From the NCBI GenBank assembly GCA_937895345.1, contig CALAWP010000073.1, forward strand, positions 186,001 to 250,000: DNA of 64,000 bases, read 5' to 3'. Positions within the stretch are counted from its first letter, which is position 1; each line of letters starts with the position of its first letter. Below, one piece after another: positions 7,199-15,833 of the stretch. The DNA is from an uncultured Paenibacillus sp. GTDB lineage: Bacteria; Bacillota; Bacilli; Paenibacillales; Paenibacillaceae. The translations under genes and the position numbers were made by a program. The notes under the pieces are model-generated. The model searched no databases, was not told the origin of the DNA, and was given only the letters and a program-made list of their open reading frames with translations.

Positions 7199-8064
7199 TA
7201 TTCTTCCCGAAATCCTTCGCCGAGCACATCGTGCACGTCGTTGACGACGATAAATGCGCGGGGGTCGATTTGGCGTACGATCGCTTTCAGACGGCGGTTC
7301 TCCTGCCTGGAAACGACGCAATAGACGATCTCTTTGCTTTGCCCGGAATAAGCGCCTTTGGCCGGCAGCAGCGTAACGCCCCGCTCCAGCTCCCCGGCAA
7401 TCGTTGCGGCGATCGTTTCCCCGTGTTCGGTTATAATGGAAAACGCCTTGGCCGAATACGCGCCCTCCTGAATAAAGTCGATCAGCTTGGAAGCGATAAA
7501 GACGACAACGAGCGTATACAGCACTTTGTGAATGGATATATAGAAGGTCGAGACGCCGATAATGACCGCATCGAAGGCCAAAATAATTTGTCCCATGCTG
7601 AAGCCGCGTCTGCGCGACAATATGCGGGCCGCAATATCGATGCCCCCCGTCGTGCCGCCGAACCGGAACACGATGCCGAGGCCCGTACCGAGGACGGCGC
7701 CGGCATACAAAGCCGCGAGCATGTCGTCGCCTTCGCTTGCGAAGGGGACGACCCAGCCGGCGCGGATCGTCTGTTCCATAATCGCTAGGAACAATGACAG
7801 CGAGAGCGTTCCGAATATCGTATAGGCCATTTGCCTGCGGCCGAGCTCCTTCCAGCCGAGCAGAAACAGCGGAACGTTCAGCAGCAGCGTGGACAGGGAC
7901 AGCGGCCATCCGGCCGCGTAATTGAGCAGGATGGCAATGCCGGTTACGCCTCCTTCCATCAGTTGATTGGGCGTCACGAAGAAATGGAGCCCAAAGGCGT
8001 AAACGGCGGTTCCGACCATAATGGGCAGCAGCTGCTTCAGCTGCCGGATTGTGCGATGCAGCAA
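7198..8064 (-). CDS. ypjC: YitT family membrane protein with DUF2179 domain (YpjC)
   Basis: A 288-residue protein with five or six membrane helices in the first 200 residues (IMVGTAVYAFGLHFFVTPNQLMEGGVTGIAILL is the family signature start) and a cytosolic DUF2179 domain at the C-terminus (GVTLLPAKGAYSGQSKEIVYCVVSRQE). The function is unknown; YitT proteins are common in Firmicutes and sometimes linked to transport. It starts with TTG at 8064: AAAGGGG lies 8 bases upstream. It is inverted relative to its neighbours, as a single minus-strand gene between ypjB and ypjD. Confidence 0.88.
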   Translation of the reverse strand: MLHRTIRQLKQLLPIMVGTAVYAFGLHFFVTPNQLMEGGVTGIAILLNYAAGWPLSLSTLLLNVPLFLLGWKELGRRQMAYTIFGTLSLSLFLAIMEQTIRAGWVVPFASEGDDMLAALYAGAVLGTGLGIVFRFGGTTGGIDIAARILSRRRGFSMGQIILAFDAVIIGVSTFYISIHKVLYTLVVVFIASKLIDFIQEGAYSAKAFSIITEHGETIAATIAGELERGVTLLPAKGAYSGQSKEIVYCVVSRQENRRLKAIVRQIDPRAFIVVNDVHDVLGEGFREE

Positions 8065-8139
8065 ACGGATGTCCCCTTTCGACGCGCGAAACGTCTCTTA
8101 ATGTCTTTAGTATGGCAATTGTCGCGCCTTCAAAAAACA

Positions 8140-8169
8140 TTGATTTTCCTTGGACGATTACGGTAACAT
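8140..8169 (+). promoter_or_regulatory. candidate sigma-A promoter for ypjD
   Basis: TTGATT (8140-8145), an 18-base spacer and TAACAT (8164-8169), in the divergent gap between ypjC and ypjD. Confidence 0.45.
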
Positions 8170-8206
8170 AGAAAAGTACAGTTACCGGCGAAGGGATGAA
8201 CGAACG

Positions 8207-8530
8207 ATGGCGGAAAAGTCATTGACGGATATACAACGCGAGGTGGATCAATACATCTCGCAGTTCAAGGAGGGATACTTCAGCCCGCTTGCGCTGATGG
8301 CCCGCATGACGGAAGAGGTCGGCGAGCTCGCCAGGGAAGTGAACCACGCCTACGGCGAAAAACCGAAAAAGCCGGACGAGGCGGACAACAGCGTCGAAAT
8401 GGAGCTCGGCGATATTTTATTCATCTTATGCTGCTTCGCCAATTCGCTTGATATCGATTTGACGGAAGCCCACAACAAGGTGATGGACAAATTCAATACG
8501 CGCGACGCCAATCGATGGACGAAGAAATGA
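8207..8530 (+). CDS. ypjD: MazG-type nucleotide pyrophosphohydrolase (YpjD)
   Basis: A 107-residue single-domain MazG protein. The metal-binding pattern is visible: EEVGELAREV, then EMELGDILFIL, i.e. the ExxE...ExxD motif of all-alpha NTP pyrophosphatases. These hydrolyse (d)NTPs to monophosphates plus pyrophosphate and may cleanse aberrant nucleotides. ATG 8207 is chosen over an upstream in-frame ATG because GAAGGGA lies about 9 bases before it and homologues begin at MAEKSL. It sits upstream of dapB as in B. subtilis, with a TPR gene inserted between. Confidence 0.9.
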   Translation: MAEKSLTDIQREVDQYISQFKEGYFSPLALMARMTEEVGELAREVNHAYGEKPKKPDEADNSVEMELGDILFILCCFANSLDIDLTEAHNKVMDKFNTRDANRWTKK

Positions 8531-8600
8531 TCGAACCGTAAACGCTCCACCTACATATGCTGTACCATCAATCCCTGTGTACAAGGAGGATGGACGCAAG

Positions 8601-9131
8601 ATGGACGGGGAGAGCTGCATTCGGAAAGCATACGAGTATATATGGAACAACGATTTCGAAGAAGCGATCCATTGGTTTGAGCGGGCGATCGCCGCGGAAC
8701 CGGACAATGCCGGCTACTACCATAAATGCGCCGTCTCGTGCGCCAGGAGCGGCAAGTGGGCGAAGGCCAAGGTGTATGCGGAAGCGGCAGAGAGGCTGGA
8801 GCCTCACAACGAGGAATTCCGCTATCATGCCCAATTGATCCAATCGAGGCTGCTGCTCGCCGAAGCGGAAGGGCATCTGGCCCTGTCGCCTCCCAATCTG
8901 CACGAGGCGGAGCCGCTGCTGAGGCAAGCGATCCATCTTGACCCGCTCAGCTTCGATTGTTATTATACGCTCGCGATGGTGCAAGCACTCGAAGGGCGCT
9001 TGGACGAGGCGGCCGACAACGCGAGGGAAGCGATTCGGCTGAACCCGCAGCATTCCGCGGCAAGAAGATTGTTTGCGGATGTTAACCGGAAACGGCGAAT
9101 GCTCCGCATTCGCTCTACAACGAAAAGATAA
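8601..9131 (+). CDS. tetratricopeptide-repeat protein, 176 aa
   Basis: Several TPR-like helix pairs are visible (YEYIWNNDFEEAIHWFERAIAAEPDNAGYYHKCA; EAEPLLRQAIHLDPLSFDCYYTLAMVQALEGRLDEAADNAREAIRLNPQ). The tail is basic (NRKRRMLRIRSTTKR). No signal peptide is visible. ATG 8601 has AAGGAGGA 10 bases upstream; an in-frame GTG at 8577 precedes that site. TPR proteins act as protein-interaction scaffolds; the partner here is unknown. B. subtilis has no such gene between ypjD and dapB. Confidence 0.8.
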   Translation: MDGESCIRKAYEYIWNNDFEEAIHWFERAIAAEPDNAGYYHKCAVSCARSGKWAKAKVYAEAAERLEPHNEEFRYHAQLIQSRLLLAEAEGHLALSPPNLHEAEPLLRQAIHLDPLSFDCYYTLAMVQALEGRLDEAADNAREAIRLNPQHSAARRLFADVNRKRRMLRIRSTTKR

Positions 9132-9152
9132 TAGGAACAGGTGATGATCAAG

Positions 9153-9959
9153 ATGTCGACGGATACAATTAAAGTAGCGGTTACGGGAGCCGGAGGAAGA
9201 ATGGGACGGGAAGTCGTCAAGATGGTGCTGGAGGACGAGGCGCTGCAGCTGGTTGCCGCGGTCGACCCTTCGGCAGGTCCCGTCGACGCCGGTCAATTTG
9301 CGGGCAAGGGCGAGACGGGCGTCATCGTCAGCCCTACGCTCGAGGAAGCGTTAAGCGCCGTCAGTGCCGACGTGCTTGTCGACTTTACGGTGCCGCAAGC
9401 CGCATACGGCAATACGAGAACGGCGGTCATGCACGGCGTTCGTCCCGTCATCGGGACGACCGGATTTACCCCGGAGCAAATTCAGGAGCTGGACGAGCTG
9501 TGCAAGGGAAAAGGGATCGGCGGGCTGATCGCGCCCAACTTCTCGATCGGCGCGATTTTGATGATGAAATTTGCGGCGGAAGCGTCCAAATATATGCCTC
9601 ATGTCGAAATTATCGAATATCACGGCGACCAGAAGCTTGACGCGCCGTCCGGCACTTCGATCAAGACGGCCGAGCTCATTTCTGAAGTCCGGAGAGAGAT
9701 GAGACAGGGCAATCCGAAAGAGGAAGAAACGATCGAAGGAGCGCGCGGCGGCTATTACAACGGTTTTCGCATACATAGCGTCAGGCTGCCGGGCGTCTTT
9801 GCGCAGCAGGAGGTCATCTTTGGCGGCCATGGACAAACGCTGAAGATCAGGCACGATTCCTACGACCGGGCCGGCTATATGCCGGGAGTAAACGTCGCGG
9901 TCAAAAAGGTAATGACGTATACCGGCCTTATTTACGGTTTTGAACATTTGATGGACTAA
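9153..9959 (+). CDS. dapB: 4-hydroxy-tetrahydrodipicolinate reductase
   Basis: DapB of 268 residues, NAD(P)H-dependent, in the lysine/meso-diaminopimelate pathway (cell wall and dipicolinate supply). The N-terminal Rossmann motif is VTGAGGRMGREV; the substrate motif is EYHGDQKLDAPSGT, which retains the proton-donor histidine and the lysine but has Gly where many enzymes have a second His. I place the start at ATG 9153 because AGGTGAT is well spaced and Bacillus DapB begins at the matching MS.ETIKV; an in-frame ATG at 9144 is possible. Confidence 0.95.
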   Translation: MSTDTIKVAVTGAGGRMGREVVKMVLEDEALQLVAAVDPSAGPVDAGQFAGKGETGVIVSPTLEEALSAVSADVLVDFTVPQAAYGNTRTAVMHGVRPVIGTTGFTPEQIQELDELCKGKGIGGLIAPNFSIGAILMMKFAAEASKYMPHVEIIEYHGDQKLDAPSGTSIKTAELISEVRREMRQGNPKEEETIEGARGGYYNGFRIHSVRLPGVFAQQEVIFGGHGQTLKIRHDSYDRAGYMPGVNVAVKKVMTYTGLIYGFEHLMD

Positions 9960-9992
9960 TCGCTGCCGTCTGCATACGAGGGGATGAAACCT

Positions 9993-10418
9993 ATGCTGAA
10001 TATCGCTTTTATCGCGCATGATCGCAAAAAAGAAGAAATCGTCAATTTCGTCATTGCTTACGAGCATGTTTTTGTGCCGCACAAGCTGTTTTCGACGGGA
10101 ACGACCGGCACCCGGATTATGGAACAAACCGGGCTGACCATTCATCGCTTCATGTCCGGCCCGCTCGGCGGCGACCAGCAGATCGGCGCGCTGGTGGCCC
10201 AGAACGAGATGGATCTCATTATCTTTTTGCGGGATCCGCTTATGGCGCAGCCGCATGAGCCCGACATTATTGCGCTGCTTCGCTTATGCGACGTGCAGGG
10301 CATCCCGGTCGCCACCAACATCGCAACGGCGGAACTGCTCGTCAAGGCCGTCGAGCGCGGGGATTTCGCCTGGCGCCAGCTGGTGCACAAATATAAGCCG
10401 GAAGCGTTGGAACCGTGA
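9993..10418 (+). CDS. mgsA: methylglyoxal synthase
   Basis: A 141-residue protein that converts dihydroxyacetone phosphate to methylglyoxal plus phosphate. Family motifs are visible: NIAFIAHDRKK at the N-terminus, FSTGTTGTRI (phosphate-binding loop), SGPLGGDQQIG and FLRDP, containing the catalytic aspartates. ATG 9993 is chosen because GAGGGG ends 9 bases before it; the ATG at 9984 touches the same site. The order dapB-mgsA-bshB1-bshA is as in Bacillus. Bacillithiol made by the next two genes detoxifies methylglyoxal, which may explain the linkage. Confidence 0.95.
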   Translation: MLNIAFIAHDRKKEEIVNFVIAYEHVFVPHKLFSTGTTGTRIMEQTGLTIHRFMSGPLGGDQQIGALVAQNEMDLIIFLRDPLMAQPHEPDIIALLRLCDVQGIPVATNIATAELLVKAVERGDFAWRQLVHKYKPEALEP

Positions 10419-11107
10419 GAGGGTTGGATCTATTGGTGTTCGGCGCCCATGCCGACGACGCCGAGATCGGCATGGGAGGAACGATCGCCAAGCATGCGCA
10501 AGCCGGCTACCGCGTCGGCGTATGCGATTTGACGGAAGCGGAGATGTCTTCCAACGGCACCGTGGAGCTGAGGCGGCAAGAAGCCGCCACCGCTTCCGCG
10601 GTGCTTGGCATATCCAGGCGCTCGAACCTGCAGCTTCCGGATCGGGGGCTTGCTCCGGTTCGTGAACAGGTGGAGGCCATTGTGGAGGAAATCAGGCTGA
10701 CGAAGCCGCGAATCGTCTTTGCGCCGTATTGGAAGGACAGGCATCCGGACCACGTACAGTGCAGCCGTCTGATCGAGGAAGCGGTCTTCAATGCGAAGCT
10801 CCGGAAGTTTATGCCGGACTTGCCGCCCGTTCAGGTCGAACGGCTTATTTATTATTATATTAACGATATGGACGAGGTTTCGCTGGTCGTCGACGTTTCC
10901 GAATGCTACGACTTGAAGCGACAGGCGCTTGCCGCATACCGGTCGCAATTCGACCGGTCGGCTGTCGAGGATTCCGTCGCGACTCCGCTGACGAATGGCT
11001 ATTTGAAGCGGGTGGAATCCCGCGATTATTTGCTCGGACAAGGCAAAGGATGGCATTACGCGGAAGGATTTGCCGTCAAGCAGCCGTTCGGCGTTTCGTT
11101 GTTTTAA
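10415..11107 (+). CDS. bshB1: bacillithiol biosynthesis deacetylase BshB1
   Basis: A 230-residue LmbE/PIG-L-type zinc deacetylase. Zinc motifs are AHADDAEIG (H12, D14, D15 region) and HPDH near residue 113. It removes acetate from N-acetylglucosaminyl-malate in bacillithiol synthesis. The GTG start at 10415 overlaps the mgsA stop (GTGA), which suggests translational coupling; no strong Shine-Dalgarno is visible. It is followed by bshA, so donor and deacetylase are made together; bshC is not in the window. Confidence 0.93.
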   Translation: MRGLDLLVFGAHADDAEIGMGGTIAKHAQAGYRVGVCDLTEAEMSSNGTVELRRQEAATASAVLGISRRSNLQLPDRGLAPVREQVEAIVEEIRLTKPRIVFAPYWKDRHPDHVQCSRLIEEAVFNAKLRKFMPDLPPVQVERLIYYYINDMDEVSLVVDVSECYDLKRQALAAYRSQFDRSAVEDSVATPLTNGYLKRVESRDYLLGQGKGWHYAEGFAVKQPFGVSLF

Positions 11108-11177
11108 TGTTTTACGGATCATAACAAGACGTACAGCCCCTCATAATACACTAGACAGAAGGAGGTGCGGGGGACCG

Positions 11178-12356
11178 GTGACAAGAAAACTGAAAATCGG
11201 CATTACGTGTTATCCGACGCTGGGAGGGTCCGGGGTTGTCGCTACCGAGCTGGGCAAGCTGCTGGCGGAACGCGGGCATGAAATTCATTTTATTACGCAC
11301 AGCATCCCGTTCCGATTGGGGAAATTTCATAAAAATATATTTTTCCACGAGGTGGAAGTTAACGATTATTACGTATTTCGTTATCCTCCGTACGATTTGT
11401 CGCTGGCGAGCAAGATGGCGCAGGTGGCCCAGATGCAGCAGCTGGATCTGCTGCATGTCCATTACGCCGTGCCGCATGCGGTGTGCGCCTATTTGGCCAA
11501 GCAGATGACGGGCAACGGACTGAAGACGGTGACGACCTTGCATGGCACGGACATAACGGTGCTGGGGCATGACGAATCGCTCAAGGATCTGATCCGGCTG
11601 GCCATTCACCAGAGCGATGCCGTCACGGCGGTATCGAACGACTTGATCGAGGAAACCCGTAAGCTGCTCGATATCGTAACGCCGATCGATCTGACTTACA
11701 ACTTTGTCGACAAGCGCGTCTATTACCCTCGCGAAGTCGCCTCTCTAAGATCGGATTTTGCGGCGCCGCACGAAAAGATCGTCATGCATATTTCAAATTT
11801 CCGGCCGGTAAAGCGGGTAAGCGACGTCGTCGACATTTTTGCGAAAGTGTCGGAGCGGGTGCCGTCCAAGCTGCTGCTAGTGGGAGAAGGCCCCGAGCTG
11901 ACGAAAATCCAATGCCGCATCAAAAATCTCGGTTTGGAAAACAAGGTTCATTTTTTGGGCAAACAAGAAGATGTGGCCCAAGTCATCTCGTTGGCGGATG
12001 TGCTGCTGCTGCCTTCGGAGAAGGAAAGCTTCGGCCTAGTGGCGCTGGAGGCGATGGCATGCGGCGTGCCGACGGTCGGAACCGACGCGGGCGGCATCCC
12101 CGAGCTGGTGAAGCATGGCGAAACGGGCTTCCTGTCTCCGATCGGAGACGTGGAGGATATGGCCCGGAACGCCGAGCGGCTGCTGACGGACGAACGGCTT
12201 CACGAGCAATTCCGCAAGGCGTGCTTGTACAGAGCTACGCACGAATTTTGCAATGATGCCATTACGGAACAATACGAAGCGATCTATTACCGCGTATTGG
12301 GTTTGGCGCCGGCGGATGCCGCAAGGCCGGTCGCCGCTTGCGGAGAACCGCAATAG
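11178..12356 (+). CDS. bshA: N-acetyl-alpha-D-glucosaminyl L-malate synthase BshA
   Basis: A GT4-family glycosyltransferase of 392 residues that joins UDP-GlcNAc to L-malate, the first bacillithiol step. Near identity to the Bacillus protein is obvious at the start (RKLKIGITCYPTLGGSGVVA) and in the donor site (PSEKESFGLVALEAMACGVP). The GTG start at 11178 has GGAGG 12 bases upstream; the open frame extends further left without a better site. A roughly 70-base gap separates it from bshB1. Confidence 0.95.
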   Translation: MTRKLKIGITCYPTLGGSGVVATELGKLLAERGHEIHFITHSIPFRLGKFHKNIFFHEVEVNDYYVFRYPPYDLSLASKMAQVAQMQQLDLLHVHYAVPHAVCAYLAKQMTGNGLKTVTTLHGTDITVLGHDESLKDLIRLAIHQSDAVTAVSNDLIEETRKLLDIVTPIDLTYNFVDKRVYYPREVASLRSDFAAPHEKIVMHISNFRPVKRVSDVVDIFAKVSERVPSKLLLVGEGPELTKIQCRIKNLGLENKVHFLGKQEDVAQVISLADVLLLPSEKESFGLVALEAMACGVPTVGTDAGGIPELVKHGETGFLSPIGDVEDMARNAERLLTDERLHEQFRKACLYRATHEFCNDAITEQYEAIYYRVLGLAPADAARPVAACGEPQ

Positions 12357-12395
12357 CGTCCGCCGCGACCGCGGGGCGAGCGGAGGTGTAATCTT

Positions 12396-13682
12396 ATGTT
12401 TATTGCTTTGCCGGAAAAGCTTGAGGCGGCCAAGCCGGTGTTGCTGCGCTTGCTGAGCGCCGGCCATCAGGCGGTGTACGTCGGAGGCGCGGTGCGGGAC
12501 ACGCTGCTCGGGCGGCCCGTCAAGGATGTCGACATCGCGACGTCCGCCACGCCGGAGCAGACGCTGGAGCTGTTTCCTCGCTGCATCGCGACCGGTTTGC
12601 AACACGGCACGGTCACGGTGCTGCACGAAGGAATGCCGTACGAAGTGACGACGTTCCGCGAAGAGTCGGGTTACGAGGCGTTTCGCCGGCCGAAGGAAGT
12701 GTCGTTCATTCGTGATCTGGAAACGGACTTGCGGCGGCGCGATTTTACGATCAATGCGATGGCCGTCACGGCGGAAGGCGAACTGATCGATCCTTGCGGC
12801 GGTTACCCCGACTTGCGCAGCTCGCTGCTGCGCTGCGTCGGAAATGCGGAGGAGCGGTTTCGGGAAGATGCGCTGCGCATGCTCCGGATGGTCCGGTTTC
12901 TGGCCGTTTACCGGCTGAAGCCCGCTCCTTCGGCATGGAAAGCGATGATGCGGCACCGATCGCTGATGGTACATATTGCGATGGAACGGGTTCATGCGGA
13001 GCTGGACAAAATGCTGGAAAGCGGCAATCCGGAAGGCGGAATCGGCTGGCTGCTTGCCAGCGGCCTTCTTCTCGAGCTGAAGGAGCCGCTGCATCCCGAA
13101 GAGTACGGAGAAGCGTTTACTGCCTGGAAGAATTCGCGCGTAACGTACGCCGGCCTTCCGGAGCTGCGGCATATTCGCGCGCTGGACGGCCGCTGGGCCG
13201 CCCTGTTTCTTTGGTTGGGATGGTCGGCCGAATCGGCTTCCGGCGCGCTCAAGGCGCTGCGGTTTTCCAACAAACGGTCGTCTCTTATCAGCGGAATCGT
13301 CCGGCTGCACGAAGAACTGGAAGGCGGGATTCGGGAAGGCCGCCTCCGGGAAGCCTGGCTGCGCGGCGTTCTTGCTTATGGAGAAGCGACGGCGCAAAGC
13401 TGGCTTGACGTCGCGCGTCATATGAACTTGACGGAAGGAGAGCTTCGGGTCGGGGAGCTGGAAGGCGAGCTGAATCGGATGCCGGTCAAGGCGGCGAAGG
13501 AGCTGGCGGCCGGCGGCGCCGATCTGCTCGCCCGGCTGCAGGGAAAGCCGGGACCGTGGGTGAAAGCGATGCTGGACAAGCTGCTGTATGCCGCCGCTTC
13601 GGGCTTGCTGCCGAACGATCGGGAAAGCTTGCTGCGGCAAGCCGAAATGTGGAATGAAGAGGGATGGAATGATGAGCCATGA
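12396..13682 (+). CDS. cca: CCA tRNA nucleotidyltransferase
   Basis: Class II CCA-adding enzyme of 428 residues. The nucleotidyltransferase core shows VGGAVRDTLLGR followed by the catalytic D44-x-D46 (KDVDIA), then RRDFTINAMA and the ERFREDALRMLR nucleotide-selection region. It repairs and matures tRNA 3' ends. ATG 12396 is preceded by GGAGGTG. It overlaps birA by 11 bases. Confidence 0.95.
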   Translation: MFIALPEKLEAAKPVLLRLLSAGHQAVYVGGAVRDTLLGRPVKDVDIATSATPEQTLELFPRCIATGLQHGTVTVLHEGMPYEVTTFREESGYEAFRRPKEVSFIRDLETDLRRRDFTINAMAVTAEGELIDPCGGYPDLRSSLLRCVGNAEERFREDALRMLRMVRFLAVYRLKPAPSAWKAMMRHRSLMVHIAMERVHAELDKMLESGNPEGGIGWLLASGLLLELKEPLHPEEYGEAFTAWKNSRVTYAGLPELRHIRALDGRWAALFLWLGWSAESASGALKALRFSNKRSSLISGIVRLHEELEGGIREGRLREAWLRGVLAYGEATAQSWLDVARHMNLTEGELRVGELEGELNRMPVKAAKELAAGGADLLARLQGKPGPWVKAMLDKLLYAAASGLLPNDRESLLRQAEMWNEEGWNDEP

Positions 13683-14655
13683 ATCGTTGCTGGAGCTGTT
13701 TCGCCAGTTTCCCGGCCAATTCGTGTCCGGGGCCGAGCTGAGCCGCAGCTTGCAGGTGAGCCGGACGGCCGTCTGGAAGCAAATACGCAAGCTGGAGTCG
13801 GAAGGGTACGAATTTGAAGCGTCCACCAAGCTGGGATACCGGCTGATGAACGAACCGGACAAGCTGGAGGCCGATACCATTCAGGGCATGCTGAAGACCG
13901 GCCGTTTCGGCCGAAACCTCCATTTGCTCGAAACGGTGCCGTCGACCCAGACGGCGGCCAGAGAGCTGGCCGAGGAAGGCGCGCCGGAAGGGACGCTTGT
14001 CATTGCAGAGCAGCAGCTTCGGGGCAAAGGAAGAATGGGCCGAGGCTGGATCTCACCGCCGGGCAAAGGCCTATGGGTGAGCCTGGTGCTGAGGCCTTCG
14101 GTGCCGATCCATTGCGCGCCTCAGCTTACGCTGCTCACCGCCGTGGCGCTGTGCCGCAGCTTGAGGCGGACGACGGAGCTTCCCGTCGGCATTAAATGGC
14201 CAAACGATCTGCTCGTCGACGGCAAAAAAATTAGCGGCATCTTGCTTGAATCGGCGGCGGAGGACGAACGTCTGAAATATATCGTTGCCGGCGTCGGCAT
14301 CAGCGTCAATCTGCAGCAGTCGGATTATCCGGAGGAGCTGCTGAAGCAGGCGGTGTCGCTCCGGCTCGCGGCAGGCCGCCGGTTTGACCGGGCCGGATTG
14401 CTGGCAGACTTTTTGATGGAATGGGAAAGCTTGTACGATTTATTTTTGCAGGACGGCTTCTCGCCAATTGGGGCTTTATGGGAATCGCTCTCCGTGTCGC
14501 TTCATAAGCCCGTCAGGCTGACGACGCCGCAGGGAGAGCTGACGGGCGTACCCGTCGGGCTGGAGGAAAGCGGCGCGATTCGGGTGCGCAAGGAGGACGG
14601 TACGGTCGTTCCGATTTTTTCCGCGGAAATGGGAGAGCCGCTGGAACGGGCGTAA
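13672..14655 (+). CDS. birA: bifunctional biotin operon repressor/biotin-[acetyl-CoA-carboxylase] ligase
   Basis: A 327-residue protein. Residues 1-65 form a winged helix-turn-helix (LLELFRQFPGQFVSGAELSRSLQVSRTAVWKQIRKLE). The ligase domain has LRGKGRMGRGW, the biotinyl-AMP loop, KWPNDLLVDGKKISGIL and a C-terminal SH3-like cap. It biotinylates acyl-CoA carboxylases and probably represses biotin genes. ATG 13672 fits AGAGGG 7 bases upstream; earlier in-frame ATGs at 13654 and 13669 are less well placed. Confidence 0.94.
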   Translation: MSHESLLELFRQFPGQFVSGAELSRSLQVSRTAVWKQIRKLESEGYEFEASTKLGYRLMNEPDKLEADTIQGMLKTGRFGRNLHLLETVPSTQTAARELAEEGAPEGTLVIAEQQLRGKGRMGRGWISPPGKGLWVSLVLRPSVPIHCAPQLTLLTAVALCRSLRRTTELPVGIKWPNDLLVDGKKISGILLESAAEDERLKYIVAGVGISVNLQQSDYPEELLKQAVSLRLAAGRRFDRAGLLADFLMEWESLYDLFLQDGFSPIGALWESLSVSLHKPVRLTTPQGELTGVPVGLEESGAIRVRKEDGTVVPIFSAEMGEPLERA

Positions 14656-14660
14656 TCTTA

Positions 14661-14689
14661 TTTACGCCTCCGGCAATATCTGTTACACT
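14661..14689 (+). promoter_or_regulatory. candidate promoter of the panB leader RNA
   Basis: TTTACG (14661-14666), a 17-base spacer and TACACT (14684-14689), with TG just upstream of the -10 as in extended -10 promoters. Transcription would begin near 14696. Confidence 0.45.
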
Positions 14690-14695
14690 ACAACT

Positions 14696-14899
14696 ATACG
14701 GAAGGTTAGCCGCGGGCGGTATCCATGACGGAGCTGCACCTGCCGGCCGGCTCCGTGCAAGGGGATAGAAAAGAACCGCAGGCAATGCAATGCACACTCT
14801 GCTCTGAGCCGTAGGGACCGAGACAGAAGGAAGCATTCCGTTTACGACGTTTCCTTTTCAGTTCAGGGACCTTTTTAGCGGCGGCTAAAAGGTTTTTTT
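14696..14899 (+). ncRNA. structured leader RNA ending in a terminator, upstream of panB
   Basis: About 200 transcribed bases with several nested stems. TATCC (14720-14724) pairs with GGATA (14762-14766) around a perfect ACGGAGC/GCTCCGT hairpin (14728-14756); GAAGGAA pairs with TTCCTTTTC near 14826-14859. A strong terminator (ACCTTTTTAGC/GCTAAAAGG plus seven T, 14869-14899) ends it 35 bases before panB. Firmicutes panB genes are known to carry the pan RNA motif in this place, but I cannot match the consensus by eye. Either a riboswitch-type attenuator or an independent small RNA is possible. Confidence 0.5.
14869..14899 (+). terminator. intrinsic terminator between birA and panB
   Basis: ACCTTTTTAGC, a GGCG loop and GCTAAAAGG, followed by seven T at 14893-14899. 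It must be bypassed or regulated if panB is read from the upstream promoter. Confidence 0.85.
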
Positions 14900-14934
14900 G
14901 CGTTTTACTATACCGTCAAAGGAGCTGACAGCTG

Positions 14935-15828
14935 ATGAGGAAACGACTGACCGTATCGACGCTTCGCAAAATGAAGGCGGATCGTCAATCGATCGCCGTC
15001 GTGACGGCTTACGATTACCCATCCGCCAAGCTGGCGGAAGAAGCCGGCGTCGACGTTATTCTGGTAGGAGATTCGCTCGGGAACGTGGTGCTCGGTTACG
15101 ACACCACGATACCGGTGACGATTGAAGATATTGTGTACCACACGAGGGCGGTCGCCCGAGGCGCTTCCGAAACGTTTATTGTCGCGGATATGCCGTTCTT
15201 GACGTACGGCGTTACCAGAGAAGCGACCTTGAACCATGCCGCGCAGCTGATGCAAAAGGGAGGCGCCCAAGCGGTCAAGCTCGAGGGCGGACGGGAGATC
15301 GCCGCCGACGTGGAGGCGCTCGTCAAAGCCGGCATCCCCGTTATGGGCCATATCGGCCTCGTGCCTCAGTCGGTCCACCAATTGGGGGGCTACAAGGTGC
15401 AGGGCAAGGACGAGCAAGACGCCAAGCGTTTATTGGAGGATGCGCTGGCGCTTGAGCGTGCGGGCGCGTTCAGCATCGTGCTCGAGCTTGTGACGGAGCC
15501 TGTCGCCAGGGCGATCAGCGAGGCGCTGACGATTCCGACGATCGGCATTGGAGCGGGCAGAGGGTGCGACGGGCAAGTGCTCGTCTTTCATGACATGCTG
15601 CAATATGCGTCGCCCTATGTTCCCAAAAAATTCGTCAAGACGTATGCCGATATCGGCACCTCCATTAGGCATGCTATTCATGAGTACGTGCAGGATGTAA
15701 AAGAGCAGCGTTTCCCGCTGGAGGAGCATACGTTTCAGGGGCCATACGACGCGGCCGGCCTGCTGTACGGAGGCGGCGAGTCCAAACCCGCCGCTTCGTC
15801 CCGTACGACGCCGCCGAAAGGAGTTTGA
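14935..15828 (+). CDS. panB: 3-methyl-2-oxobutanoate hydroxymethyltransferase
   Basis: A 297-residue (beta/alpha)8-barrel enzyme that makes ketopantoate from ketoisovalerate and methylene-tetrahydrofolate, the first committed step to pantothenate/CoA. Signature stretches: VVTAYDYPSAKLAEEAGVD, LVGDSLGNVVLGYDTT, GGAQAVKLEGG and IPVMGHIGLVPQS. AAAGGAG lies 10 bases before ATG 14935. It heads panBCD; panC starts 6 bases after its stop. Control is probably through the leader RNA and terminator upstream. Confidence 0.96.
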   Translation: MRKRLTVSTLRKMKADRQSIAVVTAYDYPSAKLAEEAGVDVILVGDSLGNVVLGYDTTIPVTIEDIVYHTRAVARGASETFIVADMPFLTYGVTREATLNHAAQLMQKGGAQAVKLEGGREIAADVEALVKAGIPVMGHIGLVPQSVHQLGGYKVQGKDEQDAKRLLEDALALERAGAFSIVLELVTEPVARAISEALTIPTIGIGAGRGCDGQVLVFHDMLQYASPYVPKKFVKTYADIGTSIRHAIHEYVQDVKEQRFPLEEHTFQGPYDAAGLLYGGGESKPAASSRTTPPKGV

Positions 15829-15833
15829 TCGGC

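Noticed and set aside
14696..14868. Considered 6S RNA, SRP RNA, RNase P, glycine and guanidine riboswitches for the panB leader.
   Set aside because: None of their conserved core sequences could be placed in order; only the pan-type possibility remains open by position.
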